DNA of 64,000 nt. It comes from Pholiota molesta. Taxonomy: Eukaryota; Basidiomycota; Agaricomycetes; Agaricales; Strophariaceae. The first letter of the stretch is position 1, and every line of letters begins with the position of its first letter. The stretch lies in the NCBI GenBank assembly GCA_014925825.1, contig JACGCK010000009.1, positions 496,001 through 560,000 of the forward strand, read 5' to 3'. The notes below the pieces were generated by a model. The model had not been told where the DNA came from and made no database searches. It saw nothing but the letters and a program-made list of their open reading frames with translations. This document shows, piece after piece, positions 47,101-57,056 of this stretch. Made by a program: the position numbers and the translations under genes.

Positions 47101-50100
47101 TCAGTGATACAGCGAGCACTGCGCGAGCATCTACTTTTTTGTCATTCATTCCATTTTTTGCATCGGTTCCGGTGAACGTGAACTGTACCCGTGTATCAGA
47201 TTAGATTATTAAGGTATGGTCCATTGTTCGATATCCCATGCGTCTTGACTTAAGCTTGACGGCGGTAGACAGGTGGTACACCCCTGTGCACCCAAACCAC
47301 TGTTCAATGTCTAGCCGTCAGTGGACCAAGTTGTAAGTAGGGCTGAAGTAGGGGTCTACATAGGCGATTCGTATCCTGATGGCCTGTTTTATTGAACCTT
47401 GTCTAACCGAAGACAGATTCGGTTGCTGACACGCTTATCTCAATTGAATGTGCGCGATTATGTAGAGCTCAGATCTGCTCAGATGCAGCAGTCAGATGCC
47501 CGCTGGACCTGCGAGCGCGCCAAAGAATTGAGTGATAGAGACCGGAGCATCAGTAATACGTATCTGATAAACTTCTAGGAGCTTTCAGCCTTCCACATTT
47601 GCATTCCTTAGCAGGCTGCCAGCAGACCACGGATTCTGTAGTCACTGTGATAATCAAGTGATAATTATCTTTAGTGCACGAGATGAGGTAAAGGTAGTCC
47701 TCCGGGTTTAGAAGTTACAGCATTCAAATATTCACAATTGATGGAGACTAGTATCTCTACTAGTCATTCAACTTGATGTATCAGATTAAAAGGTCCAGCA
47801 GCGTGGATACTCGGACAGGACTTGGATGGGACTTATGTACTTCTGATTCATTTGAAATACAGGTAACTTACCTATGTATCATTGACATCCAACATCAAAA
47901 TCAAGGTACCAGTTGACGCTTGTTTGCTCTTGTGGGACACCTTATCCGACTCTAAGGTAAAAGCCATCGTAGAAACAAAGAGCAACTTGAGATTGTGAAC
48001 TGCCAAGCAGTTTTAAAAGCTCCCGCTCAATATTCACTTCAATGTTCAATTTTGGGTTACTCGTCAAAGCTATGTAAGATTCATTGAGTTGGAGCATTTT
48101 GTATACGCACCAAATAAGCACTCTCCATTTTTTTCAGTTACGGACGATCATTGACACCTTGAGCCTATCGACCACGCTACGGTCATTTATAATGTGATAT
48201 GCCACGTTTCTAACGATCTCCTGGGAGGAAAGCTGTGGTAAACTGGTCTGGCTCAACGGCGAACTTGTGCGCTTACGTTTCCAAAGAAGTTGGCCGCGGC
48301 CAAGCCTTGGGCCCGAAGTGGGCATAATCAGATAATAGATCTGAGCTTGCATTCCGCGTTCTCCAATGAAACAACTCAGTGCCGACTCTGTCAGATCGCA
48401 TTGAGCCGCACCAAAAAAATGAGGTCAACTGCCGTCAACATCATTGACAACGCAACAGTGGGGGGGCATGGAGCAGATCTGTTGTCCGAAAAGATCGGTG
48501 TGCGCTAGATTGCGTGGGCATGATATATCACTTAGGCCTGGACTGCGTTGAGACTGCGAGCCTTTTCTCTTTGCCTTGCCATCAGTTAAGTACAGTCATT
48601 CGAAATCGAGTTAGGTCTCGATATCGAGACCCTTTTCTCCATGGACGACCGATTCGAAATTTAATTACTCGGCCAGTATGTGAAACTCAAGTATTATAGT
48701 CATACATGACTCTCATTATACTGGAATTTGCAATGAAAAAAGGAACTTTGCAAGATCGGGAAGCGGGATCATAACAGATCCTAGAAAATCAAGATCAGAG
48801 CTATCGTTAGTAGGGGTCATAATAAGCACGTATCGGCGTAAAGTTTTGGAAATAACAAACAACACCCTTTCTCCGAGTCTCCGAAGATTTGCACTCGACG
48901 AGCTTTACATGTACACAGGGGATAGGTTGACAGAACAACGCGATGGTGAAACTGCGCGTAGACGTAGCAAAGTAATCGAACACGCATTTCGACGTCAATC
49001 GAAGCCCGATGCATACATCAAATTTCAATTTCCTGTGAGCGAGAACTTGCATTGCGCAGGTTATACCCACTCAAATTGCGGCATAGCTTTGAAATATTAA
49101 TCTCTCGCCAGTTTATGCTTTTTGAGTGGTCTTCGCCGAGGTATGCAGAGCCCCTTTCACGGATTAATACAAAGACATCTCTAAGCCGGACAATGCAATT
49201 ATGGGCCCTTGTCGAGATGGCAGGAGGCGTTGTAGAAGGAAAAAATCGGCAAAGATGGTGACGAAAGATTTAAGCTAGAGAGTAGCGCGGTGAAAGCGTG
49301 GCAGACCATAGCCAAAGCGACCTCGCAGCCGCCGCATGCTCGGGGAGGTAATAAATAGAAGCAGAGAAAGCTGGTCCGAGTCGGCTGCACATGATTCTCG
49401 TTAACGTGTTGCATCGGTGCGATCAAGGTCGTCGTAGGGATTACAAGTTGACGAAGACCCTAGGGCTTATAAGGCTTGAGCGGGGCTCCGGCGGTTCCGT
49501 TGACGAGCTCATCATGGAGGGTTCCAACTTGGTTCCAACAACCGCAGCACTGACGATGTGTCCAGAAAGTGTGAATGCAATGTGAATGGGTAGCGAAGAA
49601 ACCCTTTTCTTGCCGAAGGCCCGAAATGCCGGCGTAGTCTCTTCCACAAGGCTAGAATTCGTTGAGACTAAAACTTTTATGACGCCTTGTAACGTCGTAG
49701 TCTCGGACACCCAGCCTCTTCGGGACATCAAGCTTCGCAATTTGAGTAAAGTTGTAGCAGCTCCGTAACTCACATGGCGGTTCCCAGAAACGTGGTACTT
49801 AGATCTTGAAGTGCGATGTGGCCCCGGAGATATGTGGTTCTATCGATCGTCGCGCATCTTCTCAGAGTTTAATAGATGCCACCGCTTGGGAGATCTTCCT
49901 TGAGTTAGAGAGCGACGAAGTAAAACAGCTAACACTCACGCCGGCGCTCCATCACCGAGAGAATGATGACTCCAGGCCGAGAAATTGAGAAATCTTTTTG
50001 AACAAGCACGATTTGAATCATTTGCAAGCTGGTCAAAATTGAATTATGAGAATGTCTCTTACCTCTGGGTCCTTCGGTGCACGTTGGGTAGACAGTAACG

Positions 50101-50473
50101 CCGCGCGCCTCTCCTCCGCTCAAACCCCAAACACAATTGCCAAGTTGACGTCTATTTGCCCTTATGGGACCACCGCCACAACTATTGCGAGTAATTCTAT
50201 CTACTCTGCACAGACACTTCCAAAAAGCATGTACCAAGTACCAAGGAACAACGTCAACAACGATAACAGAAAAGAAAAAGAAAGAAAAAAGGAGAGACAA
50301 AAAAGAGACCACAATAAATAAGCACGTATGTGCACGTAAACACGACAGCTAAATAATATCAATCATCTCGGGGTACAATACTTATTTTAAATTACTCCTC
50401 CTCCCCCCTTCTCCTCCTCCAAAAAAGAAAACGGGCAACCGCACCCTCCCTCCGGAGTCCGCACACACACAGC
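44103..50473. other. 6.4-kb gene-poor region
   Basis: I find no gene I can support. Frames of 60-140 codons occur on both strands. A hydrophobic minus-strand pair at 46188-46448 and 46890-47087 could be remnants of a membrane protein but matches no pattern I can name. A 20-bp palindromic sequence, gactagta-tctc-tactagtc, lies at 47746-47765. A 14-base direct repeat (tcatgacatgggta) occurs at 45226 and 45309. The region is close to average AT content and could hold decayed genes or non-coding transcripts. Confidence 0.4.
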
Positions 50474-53400
50474 CTACAGCTCCTCATGCCTCGCCGCGGC
50501 AGGCTCCAGCGGCACACCCCCCAGCGCCTGCTCCACCTGCACCCGGTCCTTGCCCACGAAAATCCCACCGCCCTCCAGCCCCGCGCCGCCACCACCACCG
50601 CCTGCAGGCAGCCCGCTCTCAATCGGGAGGATCCGCACCTCGTCCTCCTTCTCACTCTCCTTTTCTTCTCCCTCGCCACCAGCGCGGTTAACGGGCCCGG
50701 CACCGGGCTTCTTCTCGATCCCCAACCCGCCGAGATCCACCCCCCGCAGATCGTCCTTTCGCACCTCGCCGTCCCGCACCACAAAGAATCCACTCTCCTC
50801 CTCGTCCTCCTCATCCTCCGCGCTGGGGCGGACGCTGAACAGCTTCGCGGCCTGGCTTCGCACCGGGGCGAGCGCGACGGAGAAGCCGAGGATCACGTCC
50901 TCGAGCTCGCGGTGCAGGGCGTCGAGCGCGGGGAGGACGGGGTCCGCGGGCGCCGGAGGGGACTGGGAGGTGCCGTTCTGCAGCGCGTGGGCGGTGTCTT
51001 GGTAGGTCTCGAAGGCTAGTATACAAATTCGTCGTCAGTACACAGTCCACTGCTCACAAAAAAGAAAAAAAGGAAGGAAGGGAAAAAAAATACGTACCAC
51101 GCATCAAATCATGATAGCTCTGCCAATCCGCATACGTCACGTCCTCCAGCCACGCATAGTCCAGCCCCAGATCCGCCTGCGCCTGCTCCGCCAGGTTCTT
51201 CACCCTGGTCGCAGACGCCTGCGTATCCTGGATCTCCTTCTCCCGCACGCTAGAGAACCAGGCGTGCACGGCACCCTGCACCGCCTGCACCTTCTCCCCG
51301 AACTTCGCCTCCACCTTGCCCAGGACCGTCGCCCACTTCTCCTTCTCGGCCTGCGCCGCGGTCTTCTTCGCCTCGCGCTCCTCCGGGGTGATGGCACTAG
51401 AGTCCGCGGGGAGCTTCCATTGCGGTTGACGGGCAGAGGTTTTGGCGAGGTACGATTCGAGGCCCCTGATCAGCCTCTCGCCCTCGCGCTGCACGTCCTG
51501 CACCAGCGGCATCCCCCCGAGCTCGGCGGCCTTCTCCGTGCGCCACGCCTCCAGATCCTGCACGAGCGCCTCGGTCTCGTTGGCGATCAAAGAGTCGAGC
51601 TGGTCGAACCATTTTTCGTGCCGCGCGACGATGGCGTTGCGCTTCGCCGCGATCGCGGCCGCTTTCTCCGCCTCCGTCGGACTTTCAAGCGCGCTTACGG
51701 CGGGCGCCTCGGGCGCGGTGGAGGAGGTGGGTGTGTCCTGGGTGTCGACGACGGCGGCGGGCTGCGGCTCGTCGACGCCGAGGTCGTGCAGGAACGCGTC
51801 GAGGTCGAGCTCGTCGCCCGCCGGCGCGCCGAGGAGCGAGGCGGCCGCGACGGACGCGGCGGCGTGCAGCGCCTCTGTGGACGCCTCCTGCGTCGGGGTG
51901 GTCTCAGGGACAGACTCCGCAACGGACGCGGGCGCCTGTGTCTGCTCTGGCTCTGGCTCCGGCTCCGGCACCTCCGTGGCCGCGGGCGCTTCGACGACGA
52001 CGGCCTCCAGCGAGGCGGCGGGCTCTTCGAGCACGAGCGCGGCTGAGGCGGCGAGGACGACCGCGGCGGGGGTCGGCGCGGGGGTGGCTGTCAGCAGCGC
52101 GGGGTGGGGCTCGGCGTCTGCGGCGGGTTCTTCGGGCGCGGGGATGGCGGGCTCAGCGAGCGTAATTTCTTCCTCGACAATTTCTTCCTCGACGACGACT
52201 TCCACGGGAGGCGGGGCGGGGGTCTCCTCCGCTTCCTCCGCGGCGACGGCGCGTGTGGGCTCCGCGATGGGGTCCGTGGGCTCTGCGACGGCCTCAGGCG
52301 CCTCCACTTTCGTATCGGGAAGCGCGGCGGCCAGCGGCGCGGGGGCGAGCGGGGCGCTCTCCGTGCCCTCCGCGACCTTGTCCCAGATGCGGCGGACGTG
52401 CGGGTCCACGTAGGTGCGGCGGTGCGCGCCGAGCGCGCGCGCGGCGTGCGTCAACTGCGTGGTCGTCACCTCCGCGGCCTTGACTGTGATAGCCTTGGAG
52501 TGCTTCCACGCAGTGCAAAGGAGCGGCCGCGCGTGTGCCCAGGCTGTGACGAGACGCGGGTGGACGTGGACCATGTACGCGTCGGCGGCCTGGCGCGCGG
52601 CGCTATCCGCGGCGGTGTACGCGCGCACGACGTGCGGCTGGAGCTGGGCGACGTACGGCTGGACGTGCGCGTGGTACCGTCTATGCAGCGCGGTCTGCAG
52701 CTTCCCGGCCTGGACGTGGAGCGGGCGGTAGACGTAGTACGCGAGCGCGTGCTCCGCGCGCGCGGCGAGCGGCGCGAGGCGCGGCTGCACGTAGCGCCGC
52801 CAGCGCGGGAGGACGGCGGTGCGGTAATATGGCTGCAGAGTGCCCGTGTAGAACGGCACGAGCGCGCGGGTCCAGAGCGCCTTCCCGGCGTCGGCCGCGC
52901 GGCGGACGTAGGGCGTGACGGTCCGCGTGGCTTTGACGAGGGGCGCGACGTACGGGTCGGCCTTGGCCTGGGCGGCGGCGAGGTAGGGCTCGGCGAGGTC
53001 GTGGGTGAGGGCGAGGGTGTGCTTGACGGGGGCAGGATGTAGGGCTCGAGGATGTGCACGCGATAGCTGTGGAGGGAGCGGCAGAGCGGGTTGGGGTCGA
53101 TGGCGTGGGAGTGGAGCGGGGTGGAGAATATGGGGTTGGGGCGGCATGTGTAGAAGGTGTACACCGCAAACAGCGAGAGCGAGAGGACGAAGAGACGGTC
53201 GAGGAATCTTTTTGGGCGCCGTTTCTGCACAAAATGTGTCAGATAGTGGCCAGAACTGCATGAAAAGTGAACTAGACAGACCTTTGCGGTAGTTTTATGT
53301 GTTTTAGTCGCAGATGGGCGAGACTAGAAGACCGTTAGCGGGTGACAGGGCATGAAACATGGAGAACTGACGTCTATCTCGGGGGCCCCATTGCGCCTGA

Positions 53401-53503
53401 GCGCGTTCTTCGCGGGAGGCTGTCGTTTTGTGGGGATATTCTGGGTGGATGCTGAGCGGGAGGCGACCTGGGGCGCGACCGGCTGCTTGCGATTGACCAC
53501 CAT
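50474..53503 (-). CDS. Large membrane-anchored protein of the mushroom family often labelled 'transcription factor hoxa13'
   Basis: The 'hoxa13' label is historical: no homeobox is visible. The start at 53503 (MVVNRKQPVAPQVASRSAST) and a small exon (SRPSATKTHKTTAK) splice in frame to KRRPKRFLDRLFVLSLSLFA, a hydrophobic segment with basic residues before it, fitting a signal anchor. A conserved-looking stretch follows (NPLCRSLHSYRVHILEPYIL), then Ala/Tyr/His-rich helical repeats (YVAPLVKATRTVTPYVRRAA), a long Glu/Pro/Ala low-complexity region, and a C-terminal coiled-coil (KRNAIVARHEKWFDQLDSLI, GKVEAKFGEKVQAVQGAVHA). The last intron ends before AFETYQDTAHALQNGTSQSP; the stop is at 50474. Between LEPYILPP and VKHTLALTHDL the frame changes; one C added to the five-base run at 53028-53032 restores it. 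An alternative 41-nt intron from SYR to HTLALT would also keep frame but removes the conserved-looking piece. Confidence 0.7.
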
Positions 53504-53639
53504 CGCAGGGGAGAGTTGGGTGGGGGCCCTGCAGCCTGCGACTCCGACGTGGTGATGAACTCTGTTTGCGCCTGTTTGCCACACGCGTCTCTTGGCGACG
53601 TGATCCCCCGGAGTTGACGTCACCCTCTGGACGCGCCTC
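53504..53639. promoter_or_regulatory. Short bidirectional promoter
   Basis: Only 136 bases separate the divergent start codons at 53503 and 53640, so the two genes probably share one promoter region. No TATA box is evident. Confidence 0.55.
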
Positions 53640-54050
53640 ATGAAACGGCGCAAGCCCACTCGGTCCCCAAAGTACCGCGACTACACAGAGCCACTCAAGG
53701 ATCCCGACGCCGCGGCGCGGCCACCGTCGAAGAAACGAAAACCAGCGAATGTATGCGCGTTTTTACCCGAATAACGTGGAGTCGTGGACTAACACGTCTC
53801 TCAGCGCGGTCGTTCGACCCCCAACATGGCGGCGTTCGACTTCCAGACACCGCACCCGACTCTGGGATCCCAGAGCCAGACCTTCAGGCTCCCGTCGTCG
53901 AGCCCACAGCCCTCATCCAGGCCGCTCTCGCCTGTGCCCAGCGCAACAAGCTCGAAGCACTTCAAGGAAAATGCCCCGAAACACGAAAAGTTCCCTATCG
54001 ACCCCGAGGCTTCGAGCACGCCTTGGACTAGACACTCGTACGCCCGCTGA
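53640..54050 (+). CDS. Small uncharacterised Ser/Pro-rich basic protein
   Basis: Two exons are joined at a GT-AG intron of about 54 nt (ends at the ctctcag before 53807). The first encodes MKRRKPTRSPKYRDYTEPLK, DPDAAARPPSKKRKPAN; the second RGRSTPNMAAFDFQTPHPTL, SPLSPVPSATSSKHFKEN-like sequence, and PEASSTPWTRHSYAR. The basic stretches (MKRRK, SKKRK) resemble nuclear localisation signals. No domain is recognised. The gene diverges from the 50474-53503 gene and ends only 75 bases before the next start. Confidence 0.55.
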
Positions 54051-54125
54051 TACAAACTTCCAACAAAGATAACTTATTGGCATATCTATGCATCTATTTG
54101 CTGTAGATCAAACCCGTTCGCGTCC

Positions 54126-57056
54126 ATGATGCGCATGTCGGGGCACATACCCCCGCTACCCCGCTCGCGCAAATCGCGTCCTCGCGCAGGACGCCACAGG
54201 CCCTCTCGCTCGCACTCGCGGTCCTCCTCCAACTCCAACGTCTCCTCCCGAGCAAATAGCAAAGAGCCTCACACACGCAAGCCCATACCACCACCGAACA
54301 CCCACCCCGAATCCACGCTCAAACACACCCCATCCCTGAGCGCCTCCGAATCAGCCCGCACCCACCCCGCACCCCCACGCCCGAAACAGGGCTCCAGAAA
54401 GTCAGCCGCAGCCCAGGGCCCGTCCCTCGCCAGCCCCTTCGTCTCCCGCGCCTCCTCGCCCGCACCGCATATACCCACCACCACCAACACCACCACACCA
54501 CCCGACGCGCCGCGCAAGTCCTCCGCGCGCACGGTTCTCCGCGATTTGCGCACCCCCGACCCCAACCTTCCCCAACCTTCAGACCCCGCGCGCCCGCCGC
54601 ACCCCGCCGCGTGGCTGCAGAACGTGCGCTCCTCCCTCGAGCTCGAGCGCGCGGCCGCGGCGCATACACTCCAGCACCCGAGGAAGATCAACCTCACGCA
54701 GACGGCCGCCGCGCGCAATACCAGGAGGCCCGGCACCCTTGGTGGGTTCTCTCTCTATGCGCAGGCGCAGCAGCAACAGCACCTGGGAAGTGGCACGGGC
54801 GACAGAGCGCGCCGGCCCTCCGCGCCGAGCAGCCTGCACATCATGCCGAAGGCGCTGCGCGCGACGACGGCGCCCGCGGCGGGGCGGCTGTCGGTGCTCG
54901 GGCCTGGGCGCGCGTCGACGGGCGGCGTACGCACCCCGCCGCCCGCCGAGCGAGGTCTGCTGTCCCCGCCGGCCGACCTCCAGGATAAAAAAGCAGCAGC
55001 GCCGGCGTCTGCGGTGCAGGTTCCCATGGACCAGCGCCGTCGTGCTCCTCCGCCGTCGACCGCTACGCAGGACGGCGCGCGCGGCGCTGACGACGACGCG
55101 CGTGCGATCCCGCCGCCTAAACTTGCGGTGTCGTCCGCGCGGCAGCACCTTCTGCACGCCTCCGCGTCGCTGGACGACCTCCATCGCACAGAGGGGCAGG
55201 GTCGGCGCGCTGGCGACCATCATCATCACCACCCCTCCGCCGCGGACGACAGCGAAGACGACAAGCGCACGGCATGGATGCGCACGCGCGCAGGCGTCGA
55301 CTTCAACCGGCCGCCGTCGCAGATGGACGTCGCGGCGGGCGGCGGTGCGTTTCCGCACCACGCGGGGTTCGAGGAGACGTTCTTCACTTCTTCGGAGGAT
55401 GAGTTCAGCGCGGAGGAGGGCGCGGAGGATGAATGCGGCTCCGAAGACGGCGCTGCAGATGCGCATTTCGCAGGGGCGCCGTTCCGGTTCGCGCTGCGCG
55501 ACGGGGTGCAGAGCGGCTTTGGGTTCGGGTTCGGGTTCGAGGACCCTGACCATGCGCGTGCGTTGGGCGGCGCGTTTGCGCTTGGGAAGGGCGGCCACGA
55601 CGAGGGCGGTGCGTGCGGCGAAGAGGAAGAGTGGGCCCGGTTCGGGGAGGACGCGCTGGGTGTGTCGACGCCTGCGCAGGATCCGCCGGGTGCTTTGCAC
55701 GGCAAGGAAGATGGTGGAACGCGCCGCGCCGCGCCGCGGCGCGTGGTGTCGCTGCCTAGCTTGCGCCAGGGCCCTGTGCAGAAAGGAAAGGGGAAAGGAA
55801 GCGCGAATGCGGCGGCGGCAGGCGGTGGTGGTGGTGGTGGGGTGTTGGCGCGGTCGGTGTCGTATGACGATCTGCAGGCGTATCAAAGGGAGGTGGTAGA
55901 CGAGGATGGGGACAAGGAGGTGGATATGGAGCTGACAGGGAGCGCTGCCGGTGGCGGCCGTGTTCGTGAAGCAGAAGAGGAAGAGGACGAGGAAGAGGAC
56001 GGCCGGGAAGATGGGTGGGACGGTGCGGTTTCGTGGATTACGGACAGCCTGATCTCTGCGCCGAGTATTTATCTGGAGCGGAAGAGGCAGCAGGCGGCCG
56101 TGCAAGACCAGGATCAAGTCGAGGATGACCACACGAAGGAGCAGAAATCGTCGTCGTCGACGCTGGACGGACCTTCGTTCCGGTCGCCGTTCAGGTTGTC
56201 TGCTGGTCCTGGTGCGCAGGACGTGCACGGCGCTGCGGGCGGTCTTCATCTGCTTCCTGCGCTGGACGTGCACGCCGGTGCGCAGGAACCCGAAGACCGC
56301 GACGCGCACTCGTCGGGGTCCTATACGCATTCGTCGTCGTCCTCCGGCGCGAGCGCGAAGACGGCGACGCGCACGCGGAGCGGCACCATCGTGCCTGCCC
56401 ACCCCCTTCCCATCACCACCAGCGCCGCCGCCGGTGCGAACCCTATCCCGCCCGGCTCGCGGCGCACGCGCAGCGGCACCATCGTCGGGCCGCTCCCCGC
56501 CGCCACCCCGCCGCCGGCCTTCGCGCTGCCGCCGCGCCCGGACGGGTCCGTGGGTGCGCCTGGGGTTGGGCATGCACATGCAAGGGTGGGCAAGGCGCCC
56601 GTGAGGACGCGCAGCGGGACGATCGTGGCGTCGGCGTCCGTGCCGCGGGCGGTGTCCGATACCCCCGCAGCTCGGGGGCAGGAGGCAACGGAGGACGGCG
56701 GCGTGGATGTGTGCTACACGGATTCGCTGTACGTGCCGGACGCGTCGTCGCCGGACCCGATCGACTTTCTAAGGTTCGCGGGCATCGCGGAGGCGGAGGA
56801 CGAGGAGGATGGGGATGTGGAGTGGCGCGTCGTGCGCGCGCCGCCGTCGCCTGAGACGCGGAGGAGGAGGCAACAGCAGCCGCGCGGGCGAGGCAGGGGA
56901 TTCCCGGCGGGTGGGAGGTGGGTGGGCAAGGGAAAGGGGGCGGCGGCGAGGAAGGGGCTGCCGGCGAGGAGAGGGGGCGGTGTGGAAGACGACGACGAGG
57001 ATGCGCTTGGCGATGCGGAGGATTCGAGCGAGGATGAGCTGCTTTTGGTGCCTTGA
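54126..57056 (+). CDS. Large uncharacterised basidiomycete protein with three TRSGTIV repeats
   Basis: A single uninterrupted frame of 976 codons. The N-terminus is Arg/Ser/Pro-rich (MMRMSGHIPPLPRSRKSRPR). Likely structured or conserved pieces include AAWLQNVRSSLELERAAAAH, MRTRAGVDFNRPPSQMDVAA, EETFFTSSEDEFSAEEG, AVSWITDSLISAPSIYLERK and YTDSLYVPDASSPDPIDFLR. The motif TRSGTIV occurs three times (near 56370, 56465 and 56605), which suggests a repeated binding or phosphorylation site. Much of the rest is low complexity. There is no membrane segment; a cytoplasmic or nuclear scaffold is a guess. A start at the second ATG (MRMSG, codon 2) is equally possible. GC content is very high, so long shadow frames occur on the other strand. 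Confidence 0.65.
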   Translation: MMRMSGHIPPLPRSRKSRPRAGRHRPSRSHSRSSSNSNVSSRANSKEPHTRKPIPPPNTHPESTLKHTPSLSASESARTHPAPPRPKQGSRKSAAAQGPSLASPFVSRASSPAPHIPTTTNTTTPPDAPRKSSARTVLRDLRTPDPNLPQPSDPARPPHPAAWLQNVRSSLELERAAAAHTLQHPRKINLTQTAAARNTRRPGTLGGFSLYAQAQQQQHLGSGTGDRARRPSAPSSLHIMPKALRATTAPAAGRLSVLGPGRASTGGVRTPPPAERGLLSPPADLQDKKAAAPASAVQVPMDQRRRAPPPSTATQDGARGADDDARAIPPPKLAVSSARQHLLHASASLDDLHRTEGQGRRAGDHHHHHPSAADDSEDDKRTAWMRTRAGVDFNRPPSQMDVAAGGGAFPHHAGFEETFFTSSEDEFSAEEGAEDECGSEDGAADAHFAGAPFRFALRDGVQSGFGFGFGFEDPDHARALGGAFALGKGGHDEGGACGEEEEWARFGEDALGVSTPAQDPPGALHGKEDGGTRRAAPRRVVSLPSLRQGPVQKGKGKGSANAAAAGGGGGGGVLARSVSYDDLQAYQREVVDEDGDKEVDMELTGSAAGGGRVREAEEEEDEEEDGREDGWDGAVSWITDSLISAPSIYLERKRQQAAVQDQDQVEDDHTKEQKSSSSTLDGPSFRSPFRLSAGPGAQDVHGAAGGLHLLPALDVHAGAQEPEDRDAHSSGSYTHSSSSSGASAKTATRTRSGTIVPAHPLPITTSAAAGANPIPPGSRRTRSGTIVGPLPAATPPPAFALPPRPDGSVGAPGVGHAHARVGKAPVRTRSGTIVASASVPRAVSDTPAARGQEATEDGGVDVCYTDSLYVPDASSPDPIDFLRFAGIAEAEDEEDGDVEWRVVRAPPSPETRRRRQQQPRGRGRGFPAGGRWVGKGKGAAARKGLPARRGGGVEDDDEDALGDAEDSSEDELLLVP

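Noticed and set aside
49441..50312. Minus-strand frames of 110 and 127 codons that might be membrane-protein exons.
   Set aside because: No domain, unclear splicing and composition unlike the called genes.
51111..52413. Long plus-strand frames (300 codons or more) opposite the 'hoxa13'-type gene.
   Set aside because: They are shadows caused by high GC; composition is Arg/Gly- or Ala/Ser-only and the minus-strand product is better supported.
54579..56579. A 666-codon minus-strand frame opposite the 54126-57056 gene.
   Set aside because: Arg-rich shadow of the GC-rich coding strand without any recognisable feature.
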